From Varroa destructor (lineage: Eukaryota; Arthropoda; Arachnida; Mesostigmata; Varroidae): 64,000 nucleotides of DNA. Under the pieces are notes generated by a model. That model was not told the DNA's origin, ran no database searches, and worked only from the letters and a program-made list of their open reading frames with translations. The stretch lies in assembly GCF_002443255.2 (NCBI RefSeq), contig NW_019211459.1:22310020-22374019 (forward strand). The letters run 5' to 3'. The translations under genes and the position numbers were made by a program. Shown piece by piece: positions 22,762 through 34,709 of the stretch (position 1 is the first letter of the stretch; the number at the start of each line of letters is the position of its first letter).

Positions 22762-23700
22762 CCTGTTATTGACCTTTTCTTCTAGTAACAACAACAATAA
22801 CGACGACGACGAAGTAGCAAACGATTGTGTTGACCCTGCGTTCGTGTTAACCAATTAATGTCCGCCTTGGTACTTCTATTGCCGCACCTGCTGTTTTAGT
22901 CACGAGATACGTAGCCTTAAAAACTCGTTATTTGCTTGCTCGTATCGTACTTTGGACTGGTGTTTTTCGTTCGTGCACGTGAACATACGTGCAAGAGCGT
23001 TGAACTAGCTTGTTCCTCTAGAGTACCAGTACTGTTTGTTGCGATTGGCCCTCCTCGGCACAAAGTTTGAGTTCACTACGCGCTACTCGATCTCACGGTT
23101 CGCTAAGCTTCATTCAAACTACAGAATGGACTGGTTGTTCTTCTAGCGTGCACGTCAAACAGATACGTTCCTTCCCGTTGCCGATACAAAACATATATAC
23201 ACGTTGATACACACTAGAACACTGGCGTCGCAACGAGTCAGAGATCGACAAGAGCGAAAAAAAAAACACCATACACCATTAACAAACATGTGCACACTTC
23301 GTATAGAGCCGTTCCCCTTCGCTCACAGACTTCGGTCTGTTACTCTAAGTCGATTTCGAAACAACTAAAATTTGCTTGATCGAAAATGTTTGCTTAACCG
23401 TAAGTTTCAACAAGTTAATTTTGATCTCCTTTGCCTGTTCCACAATCGTTTCCCGGCTTAACAAGTTCCAGCGCGTAACAATTCATCCAAAAGTCATTCC
23501 TTCCGTGTGGCCACCTCGGCCAGTCAACGACTATGCTCTGGTCTGTCGGCCGTTGTTGCCGCTACCGTCGTTACGTACGATTTTCGCTTAACATCTGTCC
23601 GATTGTTGCGGCGATGACAGCCAACACTAGTCCTTGTGAGTTTCCGAAAAAGCAACAACGGCCAGTGAGCTAGTCAATAATCGAACACAGTTTTTTTTAA
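22762..23700. promoter_or_regulatory. 5' flank and probable 5' UTR/promoter region of SoxB
   Basis: This is the upstream side of the minus-strand SoxB gene. No other gene is recognised. A weak TATA-like string (GTATATATG, minus strand) lies at 23192-23200, but I found no convincing initiator at the right distance, so the transcription start is unknown. The function is inferred only from position. Confidence 0.4.
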
Positions 23701-23891
23701 CTCCACACAGCACCCACCTTACTGGTATAGCCAGCCTTTCTACAGATCCGTGCCTTTGTCACGTTGTTTCGTCTCGTCGTCTACACCGTCTGTCCGTTCA
23801 TCTATGCCATCAGTGAGCGAATTGCTGTCGCGAAGCAGATCGCAAACCGAATCCACACTGCAAGGCCCCTTCTTTCTCTCCCTGCGCGCAT

Positions 23892-23950
23892 GTGTATCTG
23901 TATGTGTGTGTATGTGTCTCTGCGTGCATGCGTGTGTGTGAGTGTGTGGC
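23892..23950. repeat. Imperfect (GT)n microsatellite
   Basis: GT-dominated tract with interruptions (GTAT, CTCT, GCAT). Confidence 0.85.
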
Positions 23951-24130
23951 ATACGCGACCGCCTTCAGCCGGCTGTTTCTGCGCGCCCGTTCTCAGCATC
24001 GGCATTTACAGAACAGCGACATCAGCACTGTATCTGCAACCACTGCCGTCGCCGGCATCGCGTCCAACTCAGTCGCTGTCTCTCCGTCCTGCTAGCCGTA
24101 ACAGTGCTATAAGGCTGCTTGGCCGTTCGC

Positions 24131-24163
24131 CGCGCGCGCGCGCGCCTGCCTGCCTGCCTGCCT
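24131..24163. repeat. (CG)n followed by (CCTG)n
   Basis: A CG dinucleotide run of about 14 bases passes into four CCTG units. It has Z-DNA-prone composition and lies in the GC-rich island upstream of SoxB. Confidence 0.9.
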
Positions 24164-24949
24164 CGCCATTGGCGCCGCCCTGTCTAAACGAGAGTCCCGC
24201 CCCTGACAGCGAGTGGCGCATGCGTGCGCGGTTCTTGCCCGCTTCAGTGTTCTAAGAAAGCAGCGCAGTCGAACGGCCGATTGAAGCGGCCAACTGGATA
24301 GCAGCATTGTGCCGCCATGGCTACAGGGCTTATTCGCCGTTCGACTGCTGAATCCCGCAGAAGCCCTTTTCTTACACACGGTATAATATTGCTTGTGGCC
24401 TGTTTGCCCGCCTGCCTGACTTTATGATGGCGACGGTGGGAGGCATTCGTGCCTGGAGTAGCAACGTGCGCCGAAAGGCAGCTAGCTGCTGTGAGCTGCT
24501 GCGGATTTCGGGCTCTGGCGTCCTATTCGGGGTGTAGCCATCGGAATGGGCAGGATAGAGGAGGCAGCGGGGAGGGCTAATAACAGGGTCCCAGTTAAAG
24601 CAAAAGGCTTACCTGGCTGGTGTCAATCAACTGCGGGCTCATTTTACTGATGCCGCTGTTGCAACTGAAGCTAGAAAGGCTGCACCAGCTTTTGTGTTGT
24701 CTGTGGGAAGGGCACGGGGCAGTCTCTACGGTTATCCTAACAAGACTGGGGAGACTCCCAACTGGAAAACGGGAAGCCATTGCAAATGGTGGCCGCCAGC
24801 TAACCTGTTGTTAGTGGCAGTTACGAAGGCGGTGCACCTGCTGCAGGGAGACATCAGAAGGACCGAAAAGGCTAAGCAAGCAAAGGCTTCGTGCATCTGA
24901 CGGAGCCAAAGCCGGCGTATCGGCTCTATTAGTACGGCACTACGCTGGG

Positions 24950-26530
24950 TCGGTTACTTCAAGGCAACTGGGGCCGCTGCATTTCTGAACCAGCCGCCTG
25001 ACCCACTTGTCAATGCCGTGGAAAATCCTTAGCGGCCGGCAGAGTGTGGCAGGATGCCAGTTAGCTGACGCTGCAGTTAGAGTTCGATTCCGGTGATTTC
25101 CATACAACTTTGAGGTGACTGCACGCAAGCTGCCAGAGCTCACGTTGTTAATAGAGCTAACATATATCAAATAATATCATGGCTGTTACGGCGAAAGGTG
25201 TCTACGAATAAAAGAAGCGATGAGCATTTCTATATAACAGCGTTTTTATAATAGCTCGAGTCCGTACCTCGAGAGAGGGTACTGACGGGCTAGTCGATTT
25301 CGCATACGCATCAACAGTATGGCACGGACGTCTTAATGATTTCCGTGATTGTGCAGCGGTAACGTGCCAGGATCGGACGCAGACACCGACTCTTTTAGTT
25401 GCGTGCTGGTGACCAGCCGTCTGGAGTAAACTTTGACGGACGTGAAACGAAAAACATTTGTCTACCGACATGGTCACGTCGGGGAAAGCGACGCAGCAAC
25501 AGCTAAACAAATACGATAAGCAAACAAAAATCGGAGCAGAACGTACTCAGGGTTCACTGTTGTAGTATCGGAAACTGCACGTCCGAATCCAGCTGTGGAA
25601 GAAATGGCACTTGGAACTTCAAATATATAGGCTTGACGTTAATAAATAAACGACACGGTCTTTCGACACGGTAAAGAAGGAAATGTACATAAAATTGTCT
25701 TTGTCTAGGACAAAGTCGAGTGCGCGTTCAAGTCACGATAATAATACTTACGAGTCAAGTAGCAATGAAGCGGCTATTATTACAGCGGATAGCGATACTA
25801 CTGCTGTGATTACTACTACCAAACGGGACAGGCCACCGGAAGGAAGCAACCAACGACTGAGGTGTTACTTAAGTTAAAACGAAGCGCTGTGATGTCACTT
25901 GCAACTTTCCATTATTAGTTGCCAGCATCGAACTCATGATCCTGCTGCAAACCAAGTGGGGCTAAGAATGCCGAACAAAGGAACATGTGACTTGAATTCG
26001 TCGTGTAATTCCAACTGACACCTAACAGAAAAGGGAGGGCAGGGAGGGGGCAAAGACCACAAACCTTTGCCTTTGCAGTTAGTGTCAGAACTGTCTTTGC
26101 ACGAAAATCGCAATTATTGAGGTCAAATTTAAGAAAGTCTTTTGATCACTCGAATCTGTATACGGAGGTAATACTGTTATACCGATATCGTTACATGCAA
26201 GACACTCTTATATCAGTTTTACCGCACAAATGACGGTCCCAGGATTTTCCGAAAGAAATCGGAGGTCAGATTCTTCACCAGGTTTTCAGCTTTATAGTCA
26301 ACATACTAATGTTCATTATAATAATAAAAATACATGTGAGGTATCATTTTAAAAACAGTTGAGGTCAATAACTATATCCAAGGGCATAAGCAAAATATCC
26401 GGTTCCAAGCATCCAAGATCTCAACGTTTCATGGGACCAAATTGTCAAGTTGGTATTAAATGTAAATGGTATTTTTTTAGATGCGGTAATTCACGGTGAA
26501 GATGCTGATGTACTATTTGATAGACCCCAT
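24950..26530. other. Non-coding stretch, nothing recognised
   Basis: No coding or RNA gene recognised; mixed composition becoming AT-rich from about 26.1 kb. Confidence 0.4.
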
Positions 26531-26534
26531 TTTG

Positions 26535-26611
26535 GCAAAGTGCATATATGCGCTTCGCTCAAGCGACAAGCGTTTAAATGAGGCACATTGCGAAGTACAT
26601 GCACTTTGTGC
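26535..26611. other. Long imperfect hairpin, pre-miRNA-like in size
   Basis: CAAAGTGCAT (26536-26545) pairs without mismatch with 26599-26608. After an internal loop (6 against 2 bases), CTTCGC (26553-26558) pairs with 26590-26595, extended by one G-U pair. About 31 bases form the terminal loop, and an alternative small stem exists (CGCTT with AAGCG). I know no animal microRNA that matches. It could also be a remnant of a small inverted-repeat element. Confidence 0.4.
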
Positions 26612-26614
26612 TAA

Positions 26615-29600
26615 AGGCGAAGTGTACATCAGATTTTGTATAGAAACTCGTCGATAAGCAGTGACTGCCGTAGGCCCTTATTTCAGGCTACTTCCCATAA
26701 CGGAAAATGGCTCTATAAGGGTATAAATTGTACCGATGGAGATTGGACCGATTGTGTGTTTCAGAGCCCTCACGTTCTGTTTCGTTCACAGAGACTGATA
26801 CCTTGTCTAAGCAGTAATGGTTGTTTTCTGTAGCTAATTTTTCGTTTGTTGATACTTAAATGCCATTTGCTATTGTGAAGCCTATTTTCAATGCGCAACG
26901 ATGTTATTATTGTTTTTTTTTTTTCGGGTCACAAAACTTTATTTGAAGTTTTGACCTTAAGGTACGTAAAGTGGTAAGTCAGCATCTTCGATACTTTTAC
27001 GCTCCTTCAGGCGAGCGAGGTCGAAAACCGAAACTGGTGATTTTTTGTCACCATCTAAAAAAATAGGTTGAATTTTCTTCTTTCAGTATTTAACTCGGTT
27101 CCGATGTGTTGATAACAGACAGGTTACCGACGAAGTTCTGAATCTGTTTTCTACTGCTAAGTGACGTTACGTTTTTACGAGTGCACCCCGGATTCGCTTG
27201 TAAATTGCCGAAATCGAAACAATATAAAATAGTTGACATTTTTTTTTTTGTTTCGTTTCGAGTGTTACGTCCGATACGTAACGACAAAACGAAATAGAGG
27301 TACACTTGAATAGACCATTACGTGTTTCTAAGTTCAGTACGCAAGCACACCACCACCGGAGCTCGACAACGCACTGAGCTGGATTGCCTCATAATAACTA
27401 TTGACCTTACACTATCACAGCAGCTATGAGGTGCGCTCAACACCGAAACCTCCAGCTTTATCTGAACCCCAACGTACCTGGGAAATGCTTTTCGATGGGA
27501 AGGGTTTTGAGTTAATACGGTGTAACTGATTCGCCGGGAAGGTCTTGTTAACGGCAGAGTGTTAAAGAAGATCCAAAACTAACCAAGCAGTCATCTGTTA
27601 CAGACTCCTTACAGGCTTCTCGCGGGCAAACACTAACAAATTTCTTGTAAGCTCAAAAGTGAGCGATCGATTAGCATCACCAATATAAAACTCGAGTGAT
27701 AAATGCCCGCGATTGACTCTGTTTCGATTAGAAGCATCAACAAAACGTTAATACTTCGAAGTAAGGTATGCCTTCACGCCGTCGATTGCGTCTGACAAAG
27801 AAACAAACGATTGTCAGCGTCTGTCACGCTATTTCCGGAGGCAGAACTTGGATAGAGCAAAAGCCAACTACGGGAAAGTGATAAAGATGTCTTTTTTTTC
27901 GCAAGATCCTGCTGAGCCAGGGGCCTTGTGCCTAAAACATTACCGATATGTGGGAAGAGAACAAACGAAAACATTTCCCCTTGCTCGTGCATAATAGTGA
28001 TATTGTGACGACGGACAACACAACCATTTTAGGGTTAATGGACATGCCTCCATCTTCGATTTCCAACTTCGTTTAGCGTGAAGCGTTTGCGCCTACTGAC
28101 TAGCTGCCACAAACTAATAGTCCGTTTCGGCTGGGAACCAATACGGGTGTGGTAATTGACAGTGGGCGATTCTACGCCCCTGCTAGGTATAACTGTGCTT
28201 TGGACGATGACAGTTTAGTTAGGTATCGTATTGAAACGCGCGTCGATTCTTCACCAGTAACCTTGCGTGTATCTTGTTATATCTGTGGCTTGGTAAGTAT
28301 ACAGAACGTCTAGTTCTTTCTTGGGCTAGTAGATCTATATAGGAGCTAACTATACTAGCGGACCTGGACTGATGTCAATAATACATTATCTTCTGTGTGC
28401 ATACTCCAGAGAAGCAACTAGACGGTTCGATGCGTACCTAGTGGTTGCAATAAGAACCCTATTACTTCCTGAAGAAATCGAAAGGGGTAAATATAGTCGT
28501 TCTCCCGTGAACGTCCCGGACCGCCAACGGCTTCTCAAACGAAAGCCTATTAAAGGTGAAGATAATTAAAATTTATTTTTAAAACTTTTCGTAAATACAA
28601 ACATTATATCGACTATTCTCTAATAACAGCTGATAATCAGACATTTCCGCTGAATCTACCCACGATCAAGCAGAACGCTAGACACTTTATTATAAGTGAA
28701 TTCATAATATGTTTGTTTACCTTCTCGATAAAGAACAAGATAGGGCTTCATTATATTTCAGGCTCATTTATACTGACCACATATTTGAGCTTCGCAAAGA
28801 ATAAGCGGTCGCTAACGGAACTTTCACACAGTCGATGGTAAGCCCCAGCACTGCATTATGCGTATAGAGATAGGTCTCAAGCTGTCGGCGCGAAGATGCA
28901 TGTCACTTATTTCCGTTTGGTCCATTTACGGTACAACTATCGTATGCCAAATACTTTTGTCACCTATAACATTAACTATTAAACCATATTTAGCGTAATC
29001 GCTCCTGGTACTGGGCCGAGCTTCTTGCGGTGGGTTGCTGCTGGAACTGCTTGTTTAAGCCATTCTAAAAACGGACGTTTCGCAAAAACCTGCAGACCAG
29101 CTGCCCATAAAGTCATTGTACAATGGCGACAAAAACTCAGCTGGAAGTTACTTGGTAGCAGTTGATCGTATTGATCCCCGCATGTTCGGTCTTGTTATCG
29201 CAGCTATTGTTGCCACTTCTGCATGGTATTCGTCTCGCCAAAAATCGACTGGATTCGTTGACACCGTATGGTGATAACTAGCTTGTTTGCCCCACGAGTT
29301 CCTATTATAAAACCCGCCGCTGAACATTTGCCCGTTTGGTCGCGTATTAACAAAGTGGCGCCATCTACGAACTGCGAGACATCATTTCAAAAAGGGATGA
29401 CTTGCGTCTGCGGACGCAAAGCAGGACGAACCCGTGAGATTGATAGGCCTGCAACGGCGGATATGTTTCACTGCTGGTAGAGCTGCCGATCCTTTGCTGC
29501 GGCGTCAGTGCCAACATTCGTATATATGTTCTTCTGTTCATGGTGATTTCAGTGGTGCTGTTATCGACAATTGCTGGCTGAATAGACTTTTATAACCATT

Positions 29601-29990
29601 AACAACGACTGCTGCTGGAAAGCTGCTAGGATAGATCTAGCTTGTACCGGTGCATGAAATTAATATTTTCTTTTTTTTTTTTTGTTATTATCATTATGAA
29701 GCTTAATAACGGCGGAGTAAAGATAATGCCTGCTGGCCCCCGCAGGCGCTCCGCAGCGATCGGGTGTAGCTGCGGGAACAGGCGCTGGAATTGTTGATTG
29801 TTGGCCATTGCCGTCACTGACGGTTATGGTAATGATTATGCCACTACACGTAAATTGTCATCTGACCATCTATTAGATACATATACACGTATATGCTATT
29901 TACTACATAGCATAGTTCTATTTGATGCATTTGCTAGCGTTCTTTGTCGCCGTTATTCTTGCGGGAGTTAAACGAAACGGTAGTTTTGAG
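26615..29990. other. Non-coding stretch, nothing recognised
   Basis: Frames are all under 75 codons and show no family. Poly-T runs lie near 26913-26924 and 27239-27249. A short imperfect hairpin is present at 27251-27294, with TTTCGTTT/AAACGAAA and GTTACGT/ACGTAAC arms. Confidence 0.4.
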
Positions 29991-30011
29991 CGTCATATGT
30001 AAATTGCGGCG

Positions 30012-30023
30012 GGGAAATTTCCC
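30012..30023. promoter_or_regulatory. Perfect palindromic Rel/NF-kB-type site
   Basis: GGGAAATTTCCC is a full 12-base palindrome matching the Rel-family consensus GGGRNNYYCC. One site in 64 kb is not proof of function. There is no adjacent gene to tie it to; the SoxB start is 7 kb away. Confidence 0.3.
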
Positions 30024-30029
30024 GACGGG

Positions 30030-32937
30030 CGAAATTAGCGGCTTCGCAGTCCCCTAAATCAAATAAACGTCTTTAGTTAAATGGTCCTGGCAAGCGTCAA
30101 CCCGCCGACCCAAGCTCGCGACACAAACAATTGGTCGTTTCACCGCCTAAAGGGAAGAAAAAAGAATAAAGGTACTTCGCCATGATGTTTGTCGCATAGG
30201 ACCCACGTGAAACAGGGGCCCTATAGAAACAACCGTTAGCGTACTGAATGTACCGGAGCCATTCACAGCCGCTAAATTTTGGTGATCGCAAGCTATTATT
30301 GTTATTATTGTCAGAGGCAATCGCATCGTACATCGTCTTCGCCCTTTGTCATGTTCGCATGTCAGGCGCTTTAGTTGGTCTGTTTTTACAAAAAGGCTCG
30401 AATTTGTGGGATAGTTGAGCCACTGTGTCTGTGTGTGTGAGCGTACCTACTGCATAGCGGGCGCATGGTTTAGGACTCACTAACTGGCCGTTCCTATGTG
30501 TCTCTAGGGGTCACAGAACTCTTTGCATAAACATTGCCGCGTAGAATATAGAATACACACATAGAACACGTATGGAACACTGTCAAACGTTCGTTAATGC
30601 GTATATGAGTGTGTGTAAAACGTAGAGGGTAACTGTAGAAATCTGCCAGTAGCAAGCTGGTTGGCGTGTCAGACAGCCGGCCAATCTGCTCGGCCAACCG
30701 AGAGCCAACAACAATGGCTGTCAATGGCCACATCCAAACCATTTGGGTTGGGGATACTAGAGCCGGGGCTGGCTACGCGCCGTCTGTCTGTGTAAGTGGG
30801 GGTGTGGGATCTTCAATGTCACTGGTATTAGGACGGCGTCGACGATAACGACATCTAAGACGCCGGCAATCGCTAGGCAAACGTTGTATCTGTTTGACAA
30901 CTGTAGTCGCATTGCCGTGATGTTAAGGGATGATGTAGCTTGACTATGCATCACATCGCATCTCCACGTGTGTGTGTGTTAGCATGCTGACCTCTGACGA
31001 TCATAAACAGCCGCCGCAGAGGCAACAGGCTCACGTAAGTTCTTTCTTAACCATCCCCGACATATTGGGGGTAAACATCCCGAGAGGGAACTCACGATTT
31101 GGCAGCAGAGGTTTTCGGCCGTTTGTGATAACGAATTTTCCCGCGCGTTCCACTCCCTGCAGGTCACTTGCTGCAGGGCTGAAGTGCGGCATTTGTGGCG
31201 GCGTCGGCAGCGTTTCAGCTTCTTCAAGAAACCGCCGAAAATGTATGCATGTTTGAGCGTCAGACCCCAGCTTTCGTGCCTGTCCATCCATCCTGCCAGT
31301 CTCACATATGTGTGGGTCCGCGCAAAAAATCACTTAGCGCTACCACGCCAGTGTGACACTATCCGCTATGAAACACCGCCACAGTCATGCATTATAGAAA
31401 TGCGGTGCATCCGATTTTACGGCGATGCCAAGAACTGCTAAATTGTCAACGTTTGTGTCTTAGCCACTTGACAATGAAGCGTCGTTCAGTTTCTACCGAC
31501 TGACCTGCCAATGATGGGAGCCCGGCTATGGAAGGCCAAGAAAGGCTTCGCGGGAGATAAATCATGAAAAAGCACAAACTATAAAATAGACTCGGAGTGT
31601 GCTGCAAAGCAAATCGTTAAGTCAACGAGTTCAGATCTCTCCTATGGTCATCATTCAGGAGTACTACTACTATTAGATCTGGTCACGTTGAGCTTCATAA
31701 GTTCACCATTGCTTCCACGTGAGCTCTTTCTTATCCAGCACTATAAATTCTATAACTATTACGTAAAGCTTGAAATCCATATCAACTAGTTACGCGAGTA
31801 CTTTTACCATGGTCGCCAGTATATTAGATATCGTTGCTTGATTTCCTCTCAAATGAATCCCACGGTAGCCCAACGCAGATCATTAGATACCCAAGCAATG
31901 TTATATGCATGCCCAGATGGAAGCCCCATATTTGACCACAAACAAACGCTTCTTTCGGAGCGATCAGCCATTCATTCTGTGACGTTTTCTACGTCAGGCA
32001 TCAGGAACGCAGAACAGTAGTGCAGTTGCGGCGTTCCATAGCATCAACAGGCGCAAAAACAGTGGCAGCAGTGGCATTGATAGCTACCCTTACTCCCACC
32101 CCAATGATTCTGTCGATCATCAGTAATTCTGTATCTTCTACCTACAGCCGGCGTCCGCGACGCGACCGAATCGAAAGACGAAGCACAAACCTGAAGCGGA
32201 TCCCCCCGAAGTTGACGATCATGAAGGTACCGCAAGACTGCCAATCGCGCTTCGTTCAGAGTTTTGCTACTGCTACTGCTGCTACGATTGCTTGACCCGC
32301 GTAACTGTGCGTGGTTCTACCTAGGCGGTTACAATGATGATCACCCTTCTACGACTTCAATGAAGAAGTTGAATTTTCTGAATGTTGTTGGTAACACGCG
32401 GTTCTTGATCATTTGCTTGGTAGAAACAATGTTGAACGTCTCGCTAACAGATTCTAGTGTGGATGATACTACTATAATAGGTTAGTATCCTATTGTTTGT
32501 GGTCGGATAACTCTTTGTCGACGCGAGGTAGGTAAGCAATTGTGATCGAACCTATTCTCTATTGGTAAGTGAGATTCTTAATCACGCTACGTGAACAAAC
32601 TGCGGTTTTGTGCCTTTGTCACCTTTTAGACCTGTAGAAGTAATTCAGAAACATGTACGGTTAGACAGATATTGACTCACATATATTGCCCGGGACTCTA
32701 ATAGTACGTAGTAACCTTCATTTATAAAGGGGGGAGTTGTTTAGGTAGTTTAACACATGCTGTCATTACATATCCCGCGCTCATCCAGTTATTTCATTTT
32801 CTTCCATCTTCTTCAATAAAGCTGATCATTGTACTCCATTATTGTATTGTTATAATAGTACGGCATACCTGACCGATCAGTAAAGGTATCCGAGTGCACC
32901 CTAGAAGACATGTATTTGCATCCATGCTGCTGGCCCT

Positions 32938-32940
<3 letters not shown>
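30030..32940. other. Non-coding stretch, partly GC-rich
   Basis: GC content is raised at about 30.6-31.3 kb, where frames on both strands overlap. No protein family or RNA gene is recognised. Confidence 0.4.

Positions 32941-32943
<3 letters not shown>

Positions 32944-32994
<51 letters not shown>
32944..32994. repeat. (TA)n microsatellite
   Basis: About 25 TA units, uninterrupted. Confidence 0.98.
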
Positions 32995-34670
32995 CCCCGT
33001 GTTTGGTGTTCTTTGGCTAGGTCGAGTACGAGCCTGGGCCGGAAGTGCAGGAGGAAGTTAAGTTCATTAAAAGTTCAACGCACATTAACGATATTCGTTC
33101 GTTTGCCTCCTGACTTCGTTCATTTTGCGTTTTACTCCCGTTAAACTGTACTGCTCTGCTGCTGCAGACAACTCGGAGGATCTCATAGAGAAAGTGGGTC
33201 TGAGATAGCCAAGAGAGGTCAGCCGAGAACGAGCTAGTTCGCACCGGCAGACGAGACAAGCATCGAAACACCATTTTGTAGGTTCTTCGTGGTGCGAAAT
33301 AATTTCTATCCACTAAGCCCAGGGCCGTTGCCCACCGGGTTCTTTAAGTTCCAGAGCTTCGTTTCTCTTTATCCTTCTCTGTCTCGACAGAGGCGAGGCT
33401 GAACCGGTGACTTCGGGCGGCGCCCTGTTACAATCACTCTCTTGTTCATTTGGTCGAGCTCAACACATCCGTCTATTTATCCGTCCGTCGTTTGGGAGTC
33501 CCACAGTTCAGTCTGATCCGACGGGGACGAGCAGGACCGCGGTACAGGCGAATGTAGTGTCATAAGTTGTTTTTTTTTTTTATTACTTGTCAAGACAAAC
33601 CTCAGCCCTCCGCGCAGGTATATGCCGCAAAATACGCATGCAATCGGCGAGCGTAAAAAGTGTTCGCAGGGATGAAGGCAAAGATTATAAAGTATGGTTC
33701 GAGATGGGCTGATTTTTTGGATGGTGTTTCATATCTGCTTAAATCTTGACGCTACAGAGTACGAGATAAGAATACATATTTAAACGTCGGGGGCTTTCCA
33801 CTGTTTTGCTCCATAAGACTAGTTTTTTGAACCGATTCGGGCACGATTCTTTATTTTGTGACGTAACGTATTGTCGTACTGTTTGGCAGCATACAAGTTG
33901 GCTATTTGTGCGGTAGATGTCTAGATAACAAGCGTAGACAAAAAACTAGAGAGCTAACGTAAATTAATTCGTAGAAGACATGTGTTCGAAAAACGATGTG
34001 CGCAATTTCAACGTTAGCAATTTGACGGCTATAGCCCGTCAGTGCAACGTCTGATGGATACCAAATAGCCTTCGACCCTATTCTGTAATTTTACCCTTTG
34101 GTATTCGCCTAATTTACTAAGGCTAAAAATAGGATTCTGCCTTGTATATAAAGTTGTGCTTGGGTACCTCAATAAATTTTGAAACTCGTTCAACTTTAGA
34201 TTTCAAGAATAACTTGAAGTTGTTGGACAAGGGACACTATTACTACTACTACTACTAATCGTCATCGAACAAACCTTTTTTAATTGAGAAAGATTATAAC
34301 AGAATATAATTCCACCTCGAAAATACGCATTTATAATATCAAAATTTCATTCGATCTAGAAGAACTTTTTTTTGCAATAATGCAGAAACGACAGTATCTG
34401 TTTATATTACCGATCGGTGCCTACATCAGGGTAGTTAAAACTGAATCAGCTTTTCCCCACTTTTAATAGTGCCGCCCTATCTATCGTTCGCTACTCGAAA
34501 AATAACGAGCTTACCACGCTTCGCTTATTCTATCTATCACTCATTTCTCACACCCGTTCACCGGCAACTTTTTACTCTTACAAATCATGTTTGTTACTTA
34601 TAGACTCAATCCTCACTCCTTCGCTGGCTCATCTACTCCTATCATATGTACGTAAACATATTTCGATGAG
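32995..34670. other. Non-coding stretch, nothing recognised
   Basis: Moderately GC-rich at 33.0-33.6 kb, then AT-rich. A (TAC)5 run is at 34241-34255. No gene recognised. Confidence 0.4.
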
Positions 34671-34671
34671 A

Positions 34672-34703
34672 AGAAACCACAATGCAAATGCATTGTGGTT
34701 TCT
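34672..34703. promoter_or_regulatory. 32-base palindrome with stacked Runx-, Sox- and octamer-like motifs
   Basis: The 15-base arm AGAAACCACAATGCA (34672-34686) is repeated exactly in inverted form at 34689-34703, with AA between. Each arm carries AACCACA (Runx core) and ACAATG, the reverse of the Sox core CATTGT. The centre reads ATGCAAAT, the POU octamer (34682-34689). The site lies about 12 kb upstream of the SoxB gene. Motif matches are visible; enhancer function is inference. Confidence 0.35.
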
Positions 34704-34709
34704 CATATG

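Larger units (their letters stand above)
23700..24950. other. GC-rich island upstream of SoxB with simple repeats
   Basis: This is GC- and CpG-rich DNA with GT-rich and CG/CCTG repeats, 1-2 kb upstream of the SoxB start codon. Frames on both strands overlap and show no domain. It could be promoter-proximal or regulatory DNA; nothing more specific is visible. Confidence 0.4.

Noticed and set aside
25078..25092. B-box-like AGTTCGATTCCGG suggesting a nuclear tRNA
   Set aside because: No T stem, acceptor stem or A box at proper distance.
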